A DNA stretch of 64,000 nucleotides from Eubacteriaceae bacterium. Lineage in GTDB: Bacteria; Bacillota; Clostridia; Lachnospirales; Lachnospiraceae. Shown in pieces: positions 51,877 to 60,924 of the stretch. Positions within the stretch are counted from its first letter, which is position 1, and each line of letters starts with the position of its first letter. The translations under genes and the position numbers were made by a program. The stretch covers positions 62,001 through 126,000 of the forward strand of contig CAJTDQ010000002.1 of NCBI GenBank assembly GCA_910574895.1, written 5' to 3'. The notes under the pieces were generated by a model. The model had not been told where the DNA came from. It was given only the letters and a program-made list of their open reading frames with translations, and ran no database searches.

Positions 51877-53191
51877 CTTTCTCCTCCTCGTTTCTTTCTC
51901 TACTATTTCTGCTTTCATATATTAAATCTAAAATCATCTTTTTATTATCTCTGTTCCATTGTTCTAAATCATCATATAAACTCAATTCAATCTGACTTTC
52001 ATTCATCTCTTCCATCTGAATTTTATCAAACTGTTCTGTCATATCCAGTGCGGCTCTTTTGGCAAAAACCATACTTTCCAGCAATGAGTTACTTGCAAGA
52101 CGGTTTTTTCCATGAACTCCATTACATGCCGTTTCTCCCACAGCATATAACCGCTCCATAGATGTTTTACTTTGTAGGTTTACTTTAATTCCTCCCATAA
52201 AGTAATGCTGTGCAGGCACTACCGGAATCATTTCTTTTGGAACATTATATCCATGCTCCTTACAATGTTTCACTATATTAGGGAAATGTTTATCCAGCTG
52301 TTCCTGCTCTATTGGTCTCATCGAAAGCCATACGTGATTCATATCATCTTTTTTCATCTGCTTCTTGATGTTATGAGTCAATATATCTCTTGGCAGTAAT
52401 TCATCAGTAAACCGATGACGGTTTTTATTAAACAACTGCGCTCCCTCACCTCTGACTGATTCGGAAATCAGAAAACTCCTGTCCTCTTCTTTTTCTGAGT
52501 AAAAGGTGGTTGGGTGTATCTGCACATAGTCAATATCTTTTAAGTCAATATCATGTCTGATGGCCACAGCAATGGCATCCCCTGTCAAGTGACGGTAATT
52601 GGTTGAATATCTGTAGATTCCTCCAATCCCTCCACTTGCCAGAACCGTATAATCTGCCATAATGGTATCCACTGTGTCATCATCTTTTTTCACGACGATA
52701 CCATAACATGTATTTTCCTCTTTACATATAATATCAACCATAGTCCAATGTTCTTTTATGATAATATTGTCACGCTGTTTACATTCTTCATATAGATGGC
52801 TCGTAATTTCTTTTCCGGTAACATCTTTATGATAAAGAATTCGCTTTCTGGCATGCGCTCCTTCTTTCGTAAAAGCAAGGTTACCTTCTTCATCTCTCGC
52901 AAACTCCACGCCAAATTCCAGCAAATCTTTCACAACATCCGGAGAAGACTTTATCATAGTTTCCACAGCTGCCGTATCATTCTCAAAATGCCCTGCCTTC
53001 ATGGTATCATAAAAATAACTGTCAAAATCATCCTCGTCTCTTAACATACACATACCACCTTGTGCCAGATAAGAGTCACTATGTTCTACTATATCTTTGG
53101 TAATAATAAATATTTTTTTGTCTTTTGGTAAGTTTAATGCACAGTATAATCCTGCACATCCACTCCCTACGATAACTATATCTGCTCTCAT
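51869..53191 (-). CDS. nadB: L-aspartate oxidase
   Basis: A 440-residue flavoprotein that makes iminoaspartate. The FAD motif is IVIVGSGCAGLYCALNL at the N-terminus; SDSYLAQGGMCMLRDEDD, VLASGGIGGIYRYSTNYRHL, the QIHPTTFYS motif, ESVRGEGAQLFN and the CNGVHGKNRLASNSLLE end motif are all present. It is shorter than enterobacterial NadB (about 540) because most of the C-terminal helical domain is missing, as is usual for Clostridial forms. It starts 74 bases after nadA. Confidence 0.94.
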   Translation of the reverse strand: MRADIVIVGSGCAGLYCALNLPKDKKIFIITKDIVEHSDSYLAQGGMCMLRDEDDFDSYFYDTMKAGHFENDTAAVETMIKSSPDVVKDLLEFGVEFARDEEGNLAFTKEGAHARKRILYHKDVTGKEITSHLYEECKQRDNIIIKEHWTMVDIICKEENTCYGIVVKKDDDTVDTIMADYTVLASGGIGGIYRYSTNYRHLTGDAIAVAIRHDIDLKDIDYVQIHPTTFYSEKEEDRSFLISESVRGEGAQLFNKNRHRFTDELLPRDILTHNIKKQMKKDDMNHVWLSMRPIEQEQLDKHFPNIVKHCKEHGYNVPKEMIPVVPAQHYFMGGIKVNLQSKTSMERLYAVGETACNGVHGKNRLASNSLLESMVFAKRAALDMTEQFDKIQMEEMNESQIELSLYDDLEQWNRDNKKMILDLIYESRNSRERNEEEKDV

Positions 53192-53265
53192 TCTAATCTC
53201 AATTTCCAGTATGAACTATCAACAATTATTAATGTATATCATACTTAACTGTTTTTTATGCCCTC

Positions 53266-54171
53266 TTATTTTGCAAGTTCCAGCATTTGTACCAATGGTG
53301 CATTTGCTTTTTCTATCATATCTTCTTCCATAATTACTTCCGGCTCAAAGTTTTCCAGAGCTGCCAATACATTGTCTAACGTAATTTTCTTCATATCCGG
53401 GCATATCTGGTCTCCTTTTACAGAATAGAATACCTTATCCGGGTTCTTCTGTTGAAGTTCATAAAATACTCCTGTTTCTGTAGCAATCAAAAATTCTTTC
53501 TCGTCAGACTTCGTTGCAAAATCAATAATTTCAGAAGTACTTCCAATAAAATCTGAAACCTCCAGAACTTCCTGTATGCACTCAGGATGTGTAAGAACCG
53601 GTGCTCCCGGATGTTTTCCCTTCGCATCTAATATGTGCTGCTTCGTTATCTCTTTATGTATTGGGCAAAATCCATCATTAAAAATAAAATGTTTCTCCGG
53701 AACCTGTTTTGCAACATACTGTGCCAAGTTATTATCCGGTATAAAAAAGATGTCTTTATTCGGTAATGCTTTTACCACTTTAATCGCATTTGAAGATGTT
53801 ACACATACATCAGAATAAGATTTAATCTCTGCTGTTGAGTTTACATAACATACAACTGCCACATCAGGAAACATCTTGCGTACCTGTTTTATTTTTTCCA
53901 CTTCCACCATATGTGCCATTGGGCAGTCTGCTGTAATATCCGGCATAATTACTGTTTTTTGGGGATTTAATATCTTAGCACTCTCTCCCATAAACTTTAC
54001 ACCACAAAATAATATGTTTTTATTTGTCACTGTAGTAGCGAGTTTACTTAATGCAAAAGAATCACCTACATGATCTGCCAATGCCTGTACCTGTCCATCT
54101 ACATAATAATGTGCCATTATGACTACATCTTTCTCTTTTTTTAGTTCCATTATTTTCTGAACTTTATCCAT
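53266..54171 (-). CDS. nadA: Quinolinate synthase A
   Basis: A 301-residue iron-sulfur enzyme that condenses iminoaspartate and dihydroxyacetone phosphate. Three repeats of the NadA fold are seen (VVIMAHYYVDGQVQALADHV; DVAVVCYVNSTAEIKSYSDV; APVLTHPECIQEVLEVSDF). Cysteines in CYVNSTAE, HPECIQEV and GDQICPDMKK positions match the three ligands of the 4Fe-4S cluster. It is the first gene of the NAD operon and lies behind a promoter with an overlapping palindrome. Confidence 0.95.
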   Translation of the reverse strand: MDKVQKIMELKKEKDVVIMAHYYVDGQVQALADHVGDSFALSKLATTVTNKNILFCGVKFMGESAKILNPQKTVIMPDITADCPMAHMVEVEKIKQVRKMFPDVAVVCYVNSTAEIKSYSDVCVTSSNAIKVVKALPNKDIFFIPDNNLAQYVAKQVPEKHFIFNDGFCPIHKEITKQHILDAKGKHPGAPVLTHPECIQEVLEVSDFIGSTSEIIDFATKSDEKEFLIATETGVFYELQQKNPDKVFYSVKGDQICPDMKKITLDNVLAALENFEPEVIMEEDMIEKANAPLVQMLELAK

Positions 54172-54234
54172 ATCTGCCTCCTCATGTCTCGGTTAGAAGT
54201 TCCAATGTTCTTTTGAAACAAAGTATTGTATGGG

Positions 54235-54275
54235 ATTATAGCATATGTTTTTACATCTGACAAGACAGTTGTAAA
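54235..54275 (-). promoter_or_regulatory. nadA promoter with overlapping NiaR-type operator
   Basis: On the minus strand TTGTCA (54263-54258), a 17-base spacer and TATAAT (54240-54235) form a near-consensus promoter 63 bases before nadA. A 26-base palindrome at 54250-54275 covers the -35 box: arms TTTACAnCTG and CAGnTGTAAA. Its ACAnnTG/CAnnTGT spacing fits the kind of operator described for NiaR, whose gene ends this operon. Nicotinic acid-bound NiaR would block RNA polymerase here. Confidence 0.75.
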
Positions 54276-54309
54276 TACAAATATTGTGTCACATTGCTCT
54301 GGTTCGTTT

Positions 54310-54753
54310 CTATTTTCCTAAAATCCCTAACCGTTCTAACAGATTTTCAGGATCATAAACCATTGGTGCTTTGTCCGGAAACCAATAAATCATACGATAT
54401 ATGTAATAAACGATACACAATGTAACCGCAACTACAATGAATATCTTCAGTATTTTTGTAATACTTTCTGAAACACTTGTCGATGTGACAAAATATCTAT
54501 TGAGCAAAAATATTGTCCCTGACACAATAATATAAATCCATAAAGGATTACTGATTGCTGCCTCTGAAAACTTCCCCTGTATCAGGAATAAAAATGCTCT
54601 GGTTGTCCCACATCCGGGACATGGAATCCCAAATAACATTCTCATAGGGCATATTTTGCCCATTATTAAATTTCCCAGCAAAATATATAAAGAAATAGCG
54701 ATTATGGGAATCGCTATCTGCTTTATATCACTTTTTAATTTTGACCAATTCAT
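54310..54753 (-). CDS. DUF2752 membrane protein
   Basis: A 147-residue protein with the DUF2752 signature: CPMRMLFGIPCPGCGTTRAF, giving the CPxCGxTR motif at about residues 44-51. Four membrane segments follow the pattern AIPIIAISLYILLGNLIMG, NPLWIYIIVSGTIFLLNR and ILKIFIVVAVTLCIVYYIY. Function is unknown; the Cys pair could bind a metal or be redox-active. It lies 51 bases after pepD and may be its last operon partner. Confidence 0.8.
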   Translation of the reverse strand: MNWSKLKSDIKQIAIPIIAISLYILLGNLIMGKICPMRMLFGIPCPGCGTTRAFLFLIQGKFSEAAISNPLWIYIIVSGTIFLLNRYFVTSTSVSESITKILKIFIVVAVTLCIVYYIYRMIYWFPDKAPMVYDPENLLERLGILGK

Positions 54754-54804
54754 TCTTCGTACCTAACCTTTCAAGTACAAACGACTTGAGAACTTTGTCC
54801 TTAT

Positions 54805-56253
54805 CTACTTCAACATCTCTAAAATCTTCAATAACAACTTCCACGTTCTCTCTGTTGAAGATATACTTAATATCTCCTCTGTTGTATGAACATTTCTCAT
54901 ATCCGGACCAAAGGAAACTGCATCCAATCCTTCAATTTTATCTGCAAACAGTCCGCATTCCAGCCCTGCATGAATTCCTTCTACCACAGGCTCCTCATTA
55001 TACAATATCTTATATGCACTCACTGCTACATCCCGAAGTTTAGAATCTGCTTTATATTCCCATCCCGGATATTCTCCTGATACCTTTACTTCTCCGCCAA
55101 AAATCTCTGTCATTGAACGAAGCTTCTCAATCAGATAATATTTTTCGCTGTCTTTAGAACTTCTAACCGCATAAGATAATGAAACTGAATTTCCATTTGT
55201 TCTTAATATTCCTAAATTCAATGATGTCTGTACCATCTCCGGCATTTCCGGATTCATTCTTTGGATACCATTTGGCATGTTTACTAAAGAGATAATTACA
55301 GCCAGTGTTGCCGGACCTGAGAGTGCCTCTGACAGTCCTTCCTCTGTTACGTTCAGTTGAATTTTTGCATTAGGGTCCGTTGTTTTATACTCTTCACAAA
55401 TCTCTGCAAACGTCTTTTCAATAATTTCTTTCGCCTTATCAACAGACTCTGGATTCACAGCAATTGCCGCCTCACTGATTTTTGCAATGGCATTGTCTTT
55501 TTCACCACCATTGACTGCCATAATACGCATACCCACATTTTGGAAAACATTTAAAAGTACACGTCCTAATGCACAGTTTGCATTGGCGCGCCCTTTGTTA
55601 ATCTCCACACCGGAATGTCCGCCTGCAAAACCATCCATCTTAATCTCAATAATCTGAGCGTTAATCGGTTCTGTCCGAAACGGAAGTACACATTCCACTG
55701 TTGCACCACCCGCACAACTTACTGTAAAAACCCCCTCATCCTCAGAATCTATATTCAATAATTTTTTTCCTTTTAAATCTGATGCATCCAGATAGTTCGC
55801 CCCAAGCAGTCCGATTTCCTCATCCACTGTAAATACTGCCTCAATCGGAGGATGTGCTATATCATCGCTGTCCAGCAATGCCAATTCATAAGCTACAGCA
55901 ATACCATTATCACCACCTAAAGATGTATCTTTTGCACTTAAAATATCTCCATCAACCTGAAGTTCCAGTCCCTCCTTTTCCATATCTTTCTGAGAGTCTG
56001 CTGTTTTCACTGCAACCATATCCATATGTCCCTGAATGATAACTGCATCCGAATCTTCATATCCTGATGTTCCGTCTTTCCATATAATTACATTAAACTT
56101 TTCATCCTGACGGTATTTTAAATTTCTATTCTTTGCGAAATCCACCAGATAATTACTAATTTCTTTTATATTTCCCGAACCATGGGGAATCCCCGCAATC
56201 TCCTCAAAAAACTGAAATACCTTTTCCGGTTTTTTTCCATCTAATACTCCCAT
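54805..56253 (-). CDS. pepD: Aminoacyl-histidine dipeptidase (peptidase D)
   Basis: A 482-residue M20/M28 metallopeptidase, the usual PepD length. Zinc ligands are visible in IQGHMDMVAV, LGGDNGIAVAYEL and FTVDEEIGLLGANY, and the lid domain contains FAGGHSGVEINKGRANA. The start VFQFFEEIAGIPHGSGN is typical. It cleaves Xaa-His and other dipeptides in the cytoplasm, which fits the OPT oligopeptide transporter encoded two genes upstream. Confidence 0.94.
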   Translation of the reverse strand: MGVLDGKKPEKVFQFFEEIAGIPHGSGNIKEISNYLVDFAKNRNLKYRQDEKFNVIIWKDGTSGYEDSDAVIIQGHMDMVAVKTADSQKDMEKEGLELQVDGDILSAKDTSLGGDNGIAVAYELALLDSDDIAHPPIEAVFTVDEEIGLLGANYLDASDLKGKKLLNIDSEDEGVFTVSCAGGATVECVLPFRTEPINAQIIEIKMDGFAGGHSGVEINKGRANANCALGRVLLNVFQNVGMRIMAVNGGEKDNAIAKISEAAIAVNPESVDKAKEIIEKTFAEICEEYKTTDPNAKIQLNVTEEGLSEALSGPATLAVIISLVNMPNGIQRMNPEMPEMVQTSLNLGILRTNGNSVSLSYAVRSSKDSEKYYLIEKLRSMTEIFGGEVKVSGEYPGWEYKADSKLRDVAVSAYKILYNEEPVVEGIHAGLECGLFADKIEGLDAVSFGPDMRNVHTTEEILSISSTERTWKLLLKILEMLK

Positions 56254-56283
56254 TTCTATCTCCTTTCAAATATCAATGTTATT

Positions 56284-56619
56284 TTACTTTTTTACAAAGA
56301 TAATATAATTATTATGCTCTAAAATTCCTATAAATTTTGTCAGTCTCTCATATAACTGCTCTGCTGCCTTTTCATGCTTTGTTTTTAAAATCTGTCCGAT
56401 TTCATAAACCGTTTTCTCTCCATCAATCTGTCTCCATACGCAGCTCCCAAATTCGTCTAATTTGATAAAACTGTATCTGGGCTTTTTATAAAACTTCTGG
56501 GCAATCTTATGAAAAAAGCCTTTATTTTCAACTGTAATTTCCACCATACCCTCTTTTGTTATTTTCCACTTTTTATTAGTCTTTGGAATATTATCCAAAT
56601 AATTATTACTTCTTTTCAA
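56284..56619 (-). CDS. PqqD-like peptide-chaperone-fold protein
   Basis: 111 residues from the TTG at 56619, chosen because AGAGGA lies 6 bases upstream; the GTG 33 bases earlier has no site. The C-terminal 65 residues match the PqqD winged-helix family (FIKLDEFGSCVWRQIDGEKT; VYEIGQILKTKHEKAAEQLY). PqqD-type domains bind precursor peptides for radical SAM enzymes, but neither enzyme nor precursor gene is nearby. Here the gene sits between OPT transporter and dipeptidase, a context that may mean a role outside peptide modification. Confidence 0.7.
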   Translation of the reverse strand: MKRSNNYLDNIPKTNKKWKITKEGMVEITVENKGFFHKIAQKFYKKPRYSFIKLDEFGSCVWRQIDGEKTVYEIGQILKTKHEKAAEQLYERLTKFIGILEHNNYIIFVKK

Positions 56620-56654
56620 ATTCAGTCCTCTTTCCTTTATATTTTTTAACACGT

Positions 56655-56693
56655 AAAAACCCTGAATAGAATTATTATATCCTATCCAGGGTT
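56655..56693 (-). terminator. Terminator of the OPT gene
   Basis: Stem AACCCTGgATAG/CTATtCAGGGTT with a 12-base loop and TTTTT on the minus strand, starting 14 bases after the OPT stop codon. Its loop contains the -10 box of the following promoter. Confidence 0.75.
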
Positions 56694-56703
56694 ATTAAAT
56701 CAA
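56674..56703 (-). promoter_or_regulatory. Promoter of the pqqD-like/pepD unit, embedded in the OPT terminator
   Basis: TTGATT (56703-56698), an 18-base spacer and TATAAT (56679-56674). The -10 box falls in the terminator loop, so the stop of one transcript and the start of the next share DNA. Confidence 0.5.
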
Positions 56704-56706
56704 TGT

Positions 56707-58668
56707 TTATTCGTTATCTATATCCTGTACTTCTGTTGCAGTAGTTTTTTTCCTTCTGCAGACAAAGAATATTGTTGATACTAATATAGCAAAAACAACA
56801 AGTCCTATCCAGTTTCCTATTGATGTAAGGCTTCCTGCAAAATTCCCGTCTCCTCCATAAACTCCGGAAAGGTTTATCTTCCAGTTAAACACCGCAACAA
56901 GTGCCAGCAGTATACCTACAATACCTTCTCCTGCAATCATACCTGCTGAATACAATGTGCCCATCTCTGTACAATGTTTCTTTTCCTTCTCATTGCGATA
57001 TTTTTTACGTTCTATCAGCCATTTTACGGAACCACCTATCATAATCGGAGCACTTAAATAAATTGGGAGATATAAACCAATCGCAAAAGCAAGAACCGGA
57101 ACTTTTAATATTTCAGCTACTATTGCAATAAACACTCCAATGAAAATTAATGTCCATGGCATACTATCACCAACGACTCCCTCTACAACCATTTTCATAA
57201 GGGATGCCTGTGGTGCCGGTATCTGTTCTGAACCAAACTGCCATGCACTGTTTAACAGATACATAACTCCTCCGATTGCAAAAGCTGATGCAATCGCACC
57301 AATCAACTCGCCTATCTGCTGTTTCATAGGGGTAGCACCTACAATATAACCGGTCTTAAGATCCTGAGATGTATCTCCTGCCATAGCTGCAATAATACAA
57401 ATGATTGTACCAATTACAATTGCCGCAGTCATAATTTCAGCTTCTGAGCCGCCTGCCAGTTTTAAAACAATTGTAGTAATAATTAATGTTGCTATCGCCA
57501 TTCCTGATACCGGATTATTACTGCTTCCTACAATACCTACCATACGGGAGGATACTGTAGCAAAGAAGAATCCGAATACAATAATGATAATTGCGCCACT
57601 GATGCTGACAGGAATACCAGGAATCAACCACATTGCAATTGCCAACACTGCAATGCCTCCCAGCACTATCGGAAGAGGTAAATCACGAGACGTCCTATTA
57701 TCTTCTCCTTTATGTCCAAATCCTTTAATTGCATTTTTAAAAGTTCTAATCATTGTAGGAAATGTCTTAATCAAACTAATGATACCACCTGCTGCAACAG
57801 CACCGGCACCAATATATCGAATATAATTTCCCCAAATCTGCCCTGGTTCCAGCTGATTAAAAGCTAACGCTTTTCCTGCTGCATCAGTTACCACTGACAA
57901 ACTGTCTCCTCCAAAAAATGCGATGGCCGGCATCAATACTAAATATGACAACACACCACCGGAAAACATATAACTGGCAATCTTCGGACCACAGATATAT
58001 CCTACACCCGCCAATGCCGGTAATACATCCATACCTACACTGGATGTAAACATTTTACTTTTTGAAGAAAATACAACTTCACTAGGAAATAAGCAGAGTC
58101 CATCAGCAATAAATTTATATATTGCTGCAATTCCTAAACCGGAAAATACAACCTTTGACTTACTTCCACCTTCTTCGCCTGCTAAAAGCACTTCTGCACA
58201 GGCTGTTCCTTCCGGATATGGCAGAACTCCGTGTTCCTCAACAATCAATGCCGTACGAAGAGGTACCATAAAGAGAACACCTAATATTCCACCACATAAT
58301 GCTACTAAAGCAATAACAATAAATGATGGCTTTGAAAATACATCCGGTTTCTCAACTGCCCACATAAACAATGCCGGCAGTGTAAAAATAGCTCCCGCTG
58401 CCAAAGACTCGCCTGCTGATCCAATTGTCTGTACCATATTATTTTCTAAGATAGAATCTTTTCTCAAAATAACACGGATAACTCCCATGGATATAACAGC
58501 AGCCGGAATCGAAGCTGAAACTGTCATGCCAACTCTTAACCCAAGATAAGCATTGGCGGCACCAAATATGACTGCAAGTATAATACCGATGATAACAGAA
58601 GTAATTGTAAACTCCGGTAATACTTTACCCGCAGGAATAAATGGTTTAAATTGTTTTTTGTTATCCAT
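56707..58668 (-). CDS. OPT-family oligopeptide transporter
   Basis: A 653-residue membrane protein with about 15-16 segments. Family features are the start FIPAGKVLPEFTITSVIIGI, the NAYLGLRVGMTVSASIPAAV segment, LPYPEGTACAEVLLAGEEGG, and the QDLKTGYIVGATPMKQQIGE motif. OPT proteins import oligopeptides or metal chelates with protons. The nearby dipeptidase supports peptides as substrate. TATAAT about 90 bases upstream with a weak TTTAAA -35 box is a possible promoter. Confidence 0.92.
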   Translation of the reverse strand: MDNKKQFKPFIPAGKVLPEFTITSVIIGIILAVIFGAANAYLGLRVGMTVSASIPAAVISMGVIRVILRKDSILENNMVQTIGSAGESLAAGAIFTLPALFMWAVEKPDVFSKPSFIVIALVALCGGILGVLFMVPLRTALIVEEHGVLPYPEGTACAEVLLAGEEGGSKSKVVFSGLGIAAIYKFIADGLCLFPSEVVFSSKSKMFTSSVGMDVLPALAGVGYICGPKIASYMFSGGVLSYLVLMPAIAFFGGDSLSVVTDAAGKALAFNQLEPGQIWGNYIRYIGAGAVAAGGIISLIKTFPTMIRTFKNAIKGFGHKGEDNRTSRDLPLPIVLGGIAVLAIAMWLIPGIPVSISGAIIIIVFGFFFATVSSRMVGIVGSSNNPVSGMAIATLIITTIVLKLAGGSEAEIMTAAIVIGTIICIIAAMAGDTSQDLKTGYIVGATPMKQQIGELIGAIASAFAIGGVMYLLNSAWQFGSEQIPAPQASLMKMVVEGVVGDSMPWTLIFIGVFIAIVAEILKVPVLAFAIGLYLPIYLSAPIMIGGSVKWLIERKKYRNEKEKKHCTEMGTLYSAGMIAGEGIVGILLALVAVFNWKINLSGVYGGDGNFAGSLTSIGNWIGLVVFAILVSTIFFVCRRKKTTATEVQDIDNE

Positions 58669-58816
58669 TTTTTCTCTCCTGTTCTAATATATTCACAATG
58701 AACGAACCGTCCCATTATGTCCTAATTCATTTTAAAAGTTACGTAATAATTATACACAAAAACTTAAATTTTTTAAATGGAAAATTGTGTTTTTATTTCT
58801 ATTGTATGGTTACACT

Positions 58817-59941
58817 TTACTTTTTTAATGATTTCAACTCTCTCGTCACTCTGCCTCTTCGGAATAACACTGCTTTAAACAGTCTATGTACCCAAAGAAA
58901 CGGAAGCAGCCACCTATGTTTTTTTAATATCGGGTAACTGAATTCCATCCTTTCCCGCTCCATAAACATCCGTCTGAAAAAGAATCCGGTCTTCGTCTGA
59001 ATCCCTTCTTCTCTTCTATATCTTTCCATTACCCACTTCTGATACTGCTCAAATGTGCCAAATGCTCCACTATGGATAATAAACTCTGCAGGGGCTTTCC
59101 ACTCCTCTTTCATAATTCCATCACTAAACCATGCCTGAGCCAGACCTTTACTCATACCTTCAAATTCTATATAATTCATTTTTGACAACATTTCATTAAT
59201 ATAATTCCAATCCAGCTTGTCCCCCAAGCACTGCATCAGATAATATTGATCTATTATAGAACGTATTCCACATCCATCCATAGAGTAATGCTTTTCGAAA
59301 TGCAAAAGATGATATAAATAGAAATCTTCCGGACTCATTTCCATAATATGTTCATTTTTTGAATTTCTTTTCAGTCTATTCCATATGTCATCCGTATGCC
59401 AGTGATTTTCTTCTGTAGGCGGAAGCAGTCTTCTATGAACTTCTACCTCCAGATAAGGTTTTTTAGAATAAACATCATGGCTGTCTTCTGAACCTATATC
59501 ATCAGCATCATATCCCATTTCAATCAAAACTTTTCCTATTTCATCAATATCCTCTTCCTCCACCAGATAATCCAAATCACCCATCTGTCTGTAATTGGAA
59601 TCCGGATATAATGATTTTAATACATATCCCTTCAATGGAAGTATATCAATTCCTCTGGCTGTAATTTTACTGATAATTGTTTCAGCCTCTGCCTGCTGTA
59701 TTGCATCTACGAGCTGATTTTTCTCATGCAGATGATACATCTTGTCCAATATCTCTTTATCCGGCTTTTTTTTCAACTTTTCCACAGCACAAAAAGCCAT
59801 CTCATCCACCTTATGATAAGCGGCGAGATTTAAAACATCCCGCCACTCTACATCATCCGGCTTCTCAGCTGGTATTTGATTCTGTATCGTTGATTTCAGT
59901 AATTGAATAAAATATTGACTTACATTTTGCTTTATTTCCAT
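58817..59941 (-). CDS. Nucleotidyltransferase-family protein (PF14907-like)
   Basis: 374 residues from the ATG at 59941, chosen for AAAGAGG 5 bases upstream; the longer frame overlaps the zinc-ribbon gene. The middle part matches the uncharacterised nucleotidyltransferase family: ILPLKGYVLKSLYPDSNYRQ then MGDLDYLVEEEDIDEIGKVL (the DxD metal site) and LEVEVHRRLLP, then HFEKHYSMDGCGIRSIIDQY. Members often occur in polysaccharide or peptide-modification loci. The target here is unknown. Its start is 10 bases past the zinc-ribbon gene stop. Confidence 0.75.
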   Translation of the reverse strand: MEIKQNVSQYFIQLLKSTIQNQIPAEKPDDVEWRDVLNLAAYHKVDEMAFCAVEKLKKKPDKEILDKMYHLHEKNQLVDAIQQAEAETIISKITARGIDILPLKGYVLKSLYPDSNYRQMGDLDYLVEEEDIDEIGKVLIEMGYDADDIGSEDSHDVYSKKPYLEVEVHRRLLPPTEENHWHTDDIWNRLKRNSKNEHIMEMSPEDFYLYHLLHFEKHYSMDGCGIRSIIDQYYLMQCLGDKLDWNYINEMLSKMNYIEFEGMSKGLAQAWFSDGIMKEEWKAPAEFIIHSGAFGTFEQYQKWVMERYRREEGIQTKTGFFFRRMFMERERMEFSYPILKKHRWLLPFLWVHRLFKAVLFRRGRVTRELKSLKK

Positions 59942-59951
59942 AAATGCCTCT

Positions 59952-60659
59952 TTACTCTTCAAATCCGTCATCCGCCGCATCTCCCTGTGGTTCTGTTGGA
60001 GGTTCGGTTGGTGCTTCTGTAGGCGGTTCTGTCGGAGCATCTGTTGGTGCTTCTGTCGGTTTTGTAGTTACCGGTTTCTTTTTCTTCGTGGTTGGTGGTT
60101 CTGTTTCAGGAGCTTTTGTCTCTGCAGTCGTAGTCTGAGGAGCCACTGTAACCGGTTCATCTGTTACATCTTCTTCATCGTCATCATCATCCATTGTTGT
60201 GGTTTCTTCAATTGTCGTAGTTTCCTCAGTTGTAGTTTCCTCTTCATTAGGACTTCCAAAGGTCATTGATAGTACAACAGCTGCAATCACAATAATGATA
60301 ATAATACCTGCTGAAACTGCAATCGCAATAATATTCATTTTTTTATTTTGATTGGTTATAGCTGCCTTTCCTGCAACAAAATCATCTTCATCCTCGTCAT
60401 AGAACTCGTCTTCCTCTGCCATCTCTTCTTCATCTTCAAATTCAAATTCTTCTGAACTCATATCTTCAGGAAAATCAAATGATTCTTCTTCCACAAATTC
60501 AATTTCTTCAGGAATCTCAACTAATTTCTCTTCACTGTCTATGTCTCCGATAATTTTCGTTTCTCCCAAATCTTCCTTTATCTGCTCTACTGCCTCTCCA
60601 CAATAAGGACATATCTTCTCTTCCGGCTGAATGTACTTTCCACATTTTTTACAAAACAT
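59952..60659 (-). CDS. Zinc-ribbon membrane protein with Thr/Pro/Glu-rich tail
   Basis: A 235-residue protein. The N-terminus is a zinc ribbon (MFCKKCGKYIQPEEKICPYCG, positions 1-21, four Cys in two CxxC knuckles). A long acidic segment (about 25-95) leads to one membrane helix (IIAIAVSAGIIIIIVIAAVV). The outside part is low complexity: TTTEETTTIEETTT, DDDDDEED and repeated PTEAPT/PTEPPT units. This is a topology of cytoplasmic zinc ribbon, membrane anchor and wall-spanning Thr/Pro stalk. Function is unknown. AAGGAGG precedes the ATG. Confidence 0.7.
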   Translation of the reverse strand: MFCKKCGKYIQPEEKICPYCGEAVEQIKEDLGETKIIGDIDSEEKLVEIPEEIEFVEEESFDFPEDMSSEEFEFEDEEEMAEEDEFYDEDEDDFVAGKAAITNQNKKMNIIAIAVSAGIIIIIVIAAVVLSMTFGSPNEEETTTEETTTIEETTTMDDDDDEEDVTDEPVTVAPQTTTAETKAPETEPPTTKKKKPVTTKPTEAPTDAPTEPPTEAPTEPPTEPQGDAADDGFEE

Positions 60660-60813
60660 TTTGCATCCTCCTTATTCTTCTCTATGTTATATGCATAACC
60701 TGTATATAAATATAACGTTAATTACTTTTATTTTATCTCACACTCCACATTATAATTCAATGTTTATCATCTTGGCAAGCACAATTCGACAACTAACAAA
60801 CAAAGCATATTAA

Positions 60814-60862
60814 GAAAAAAACAGCCTTAGAAATTTGTTCTTTAAATTTCGCGGCTGTTTTA
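60814..60862 (-). terminator. Terminator of the CarD-family gene
   Basis: Stem AAAACAGCC/GGCTGTTTT with an inner AAATTT/AAATTT pair, ending TTTTTTTC on the minus strand. It lies 63 bases after the CarD-family stop codon. Confidence 0.85.
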
Positions 60863-60924
60863 CTCTTAGTATATAGTACAACTAATACAACAAAACTTTT
60901 TTAAAATCTTCTCGTATTCATTGT

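Noticed and set aside
58740-58800. CodY box upstream of the OPT gene
   Set aside because: Only the left half (AATTTTC) fits the consensus; the right half does not.
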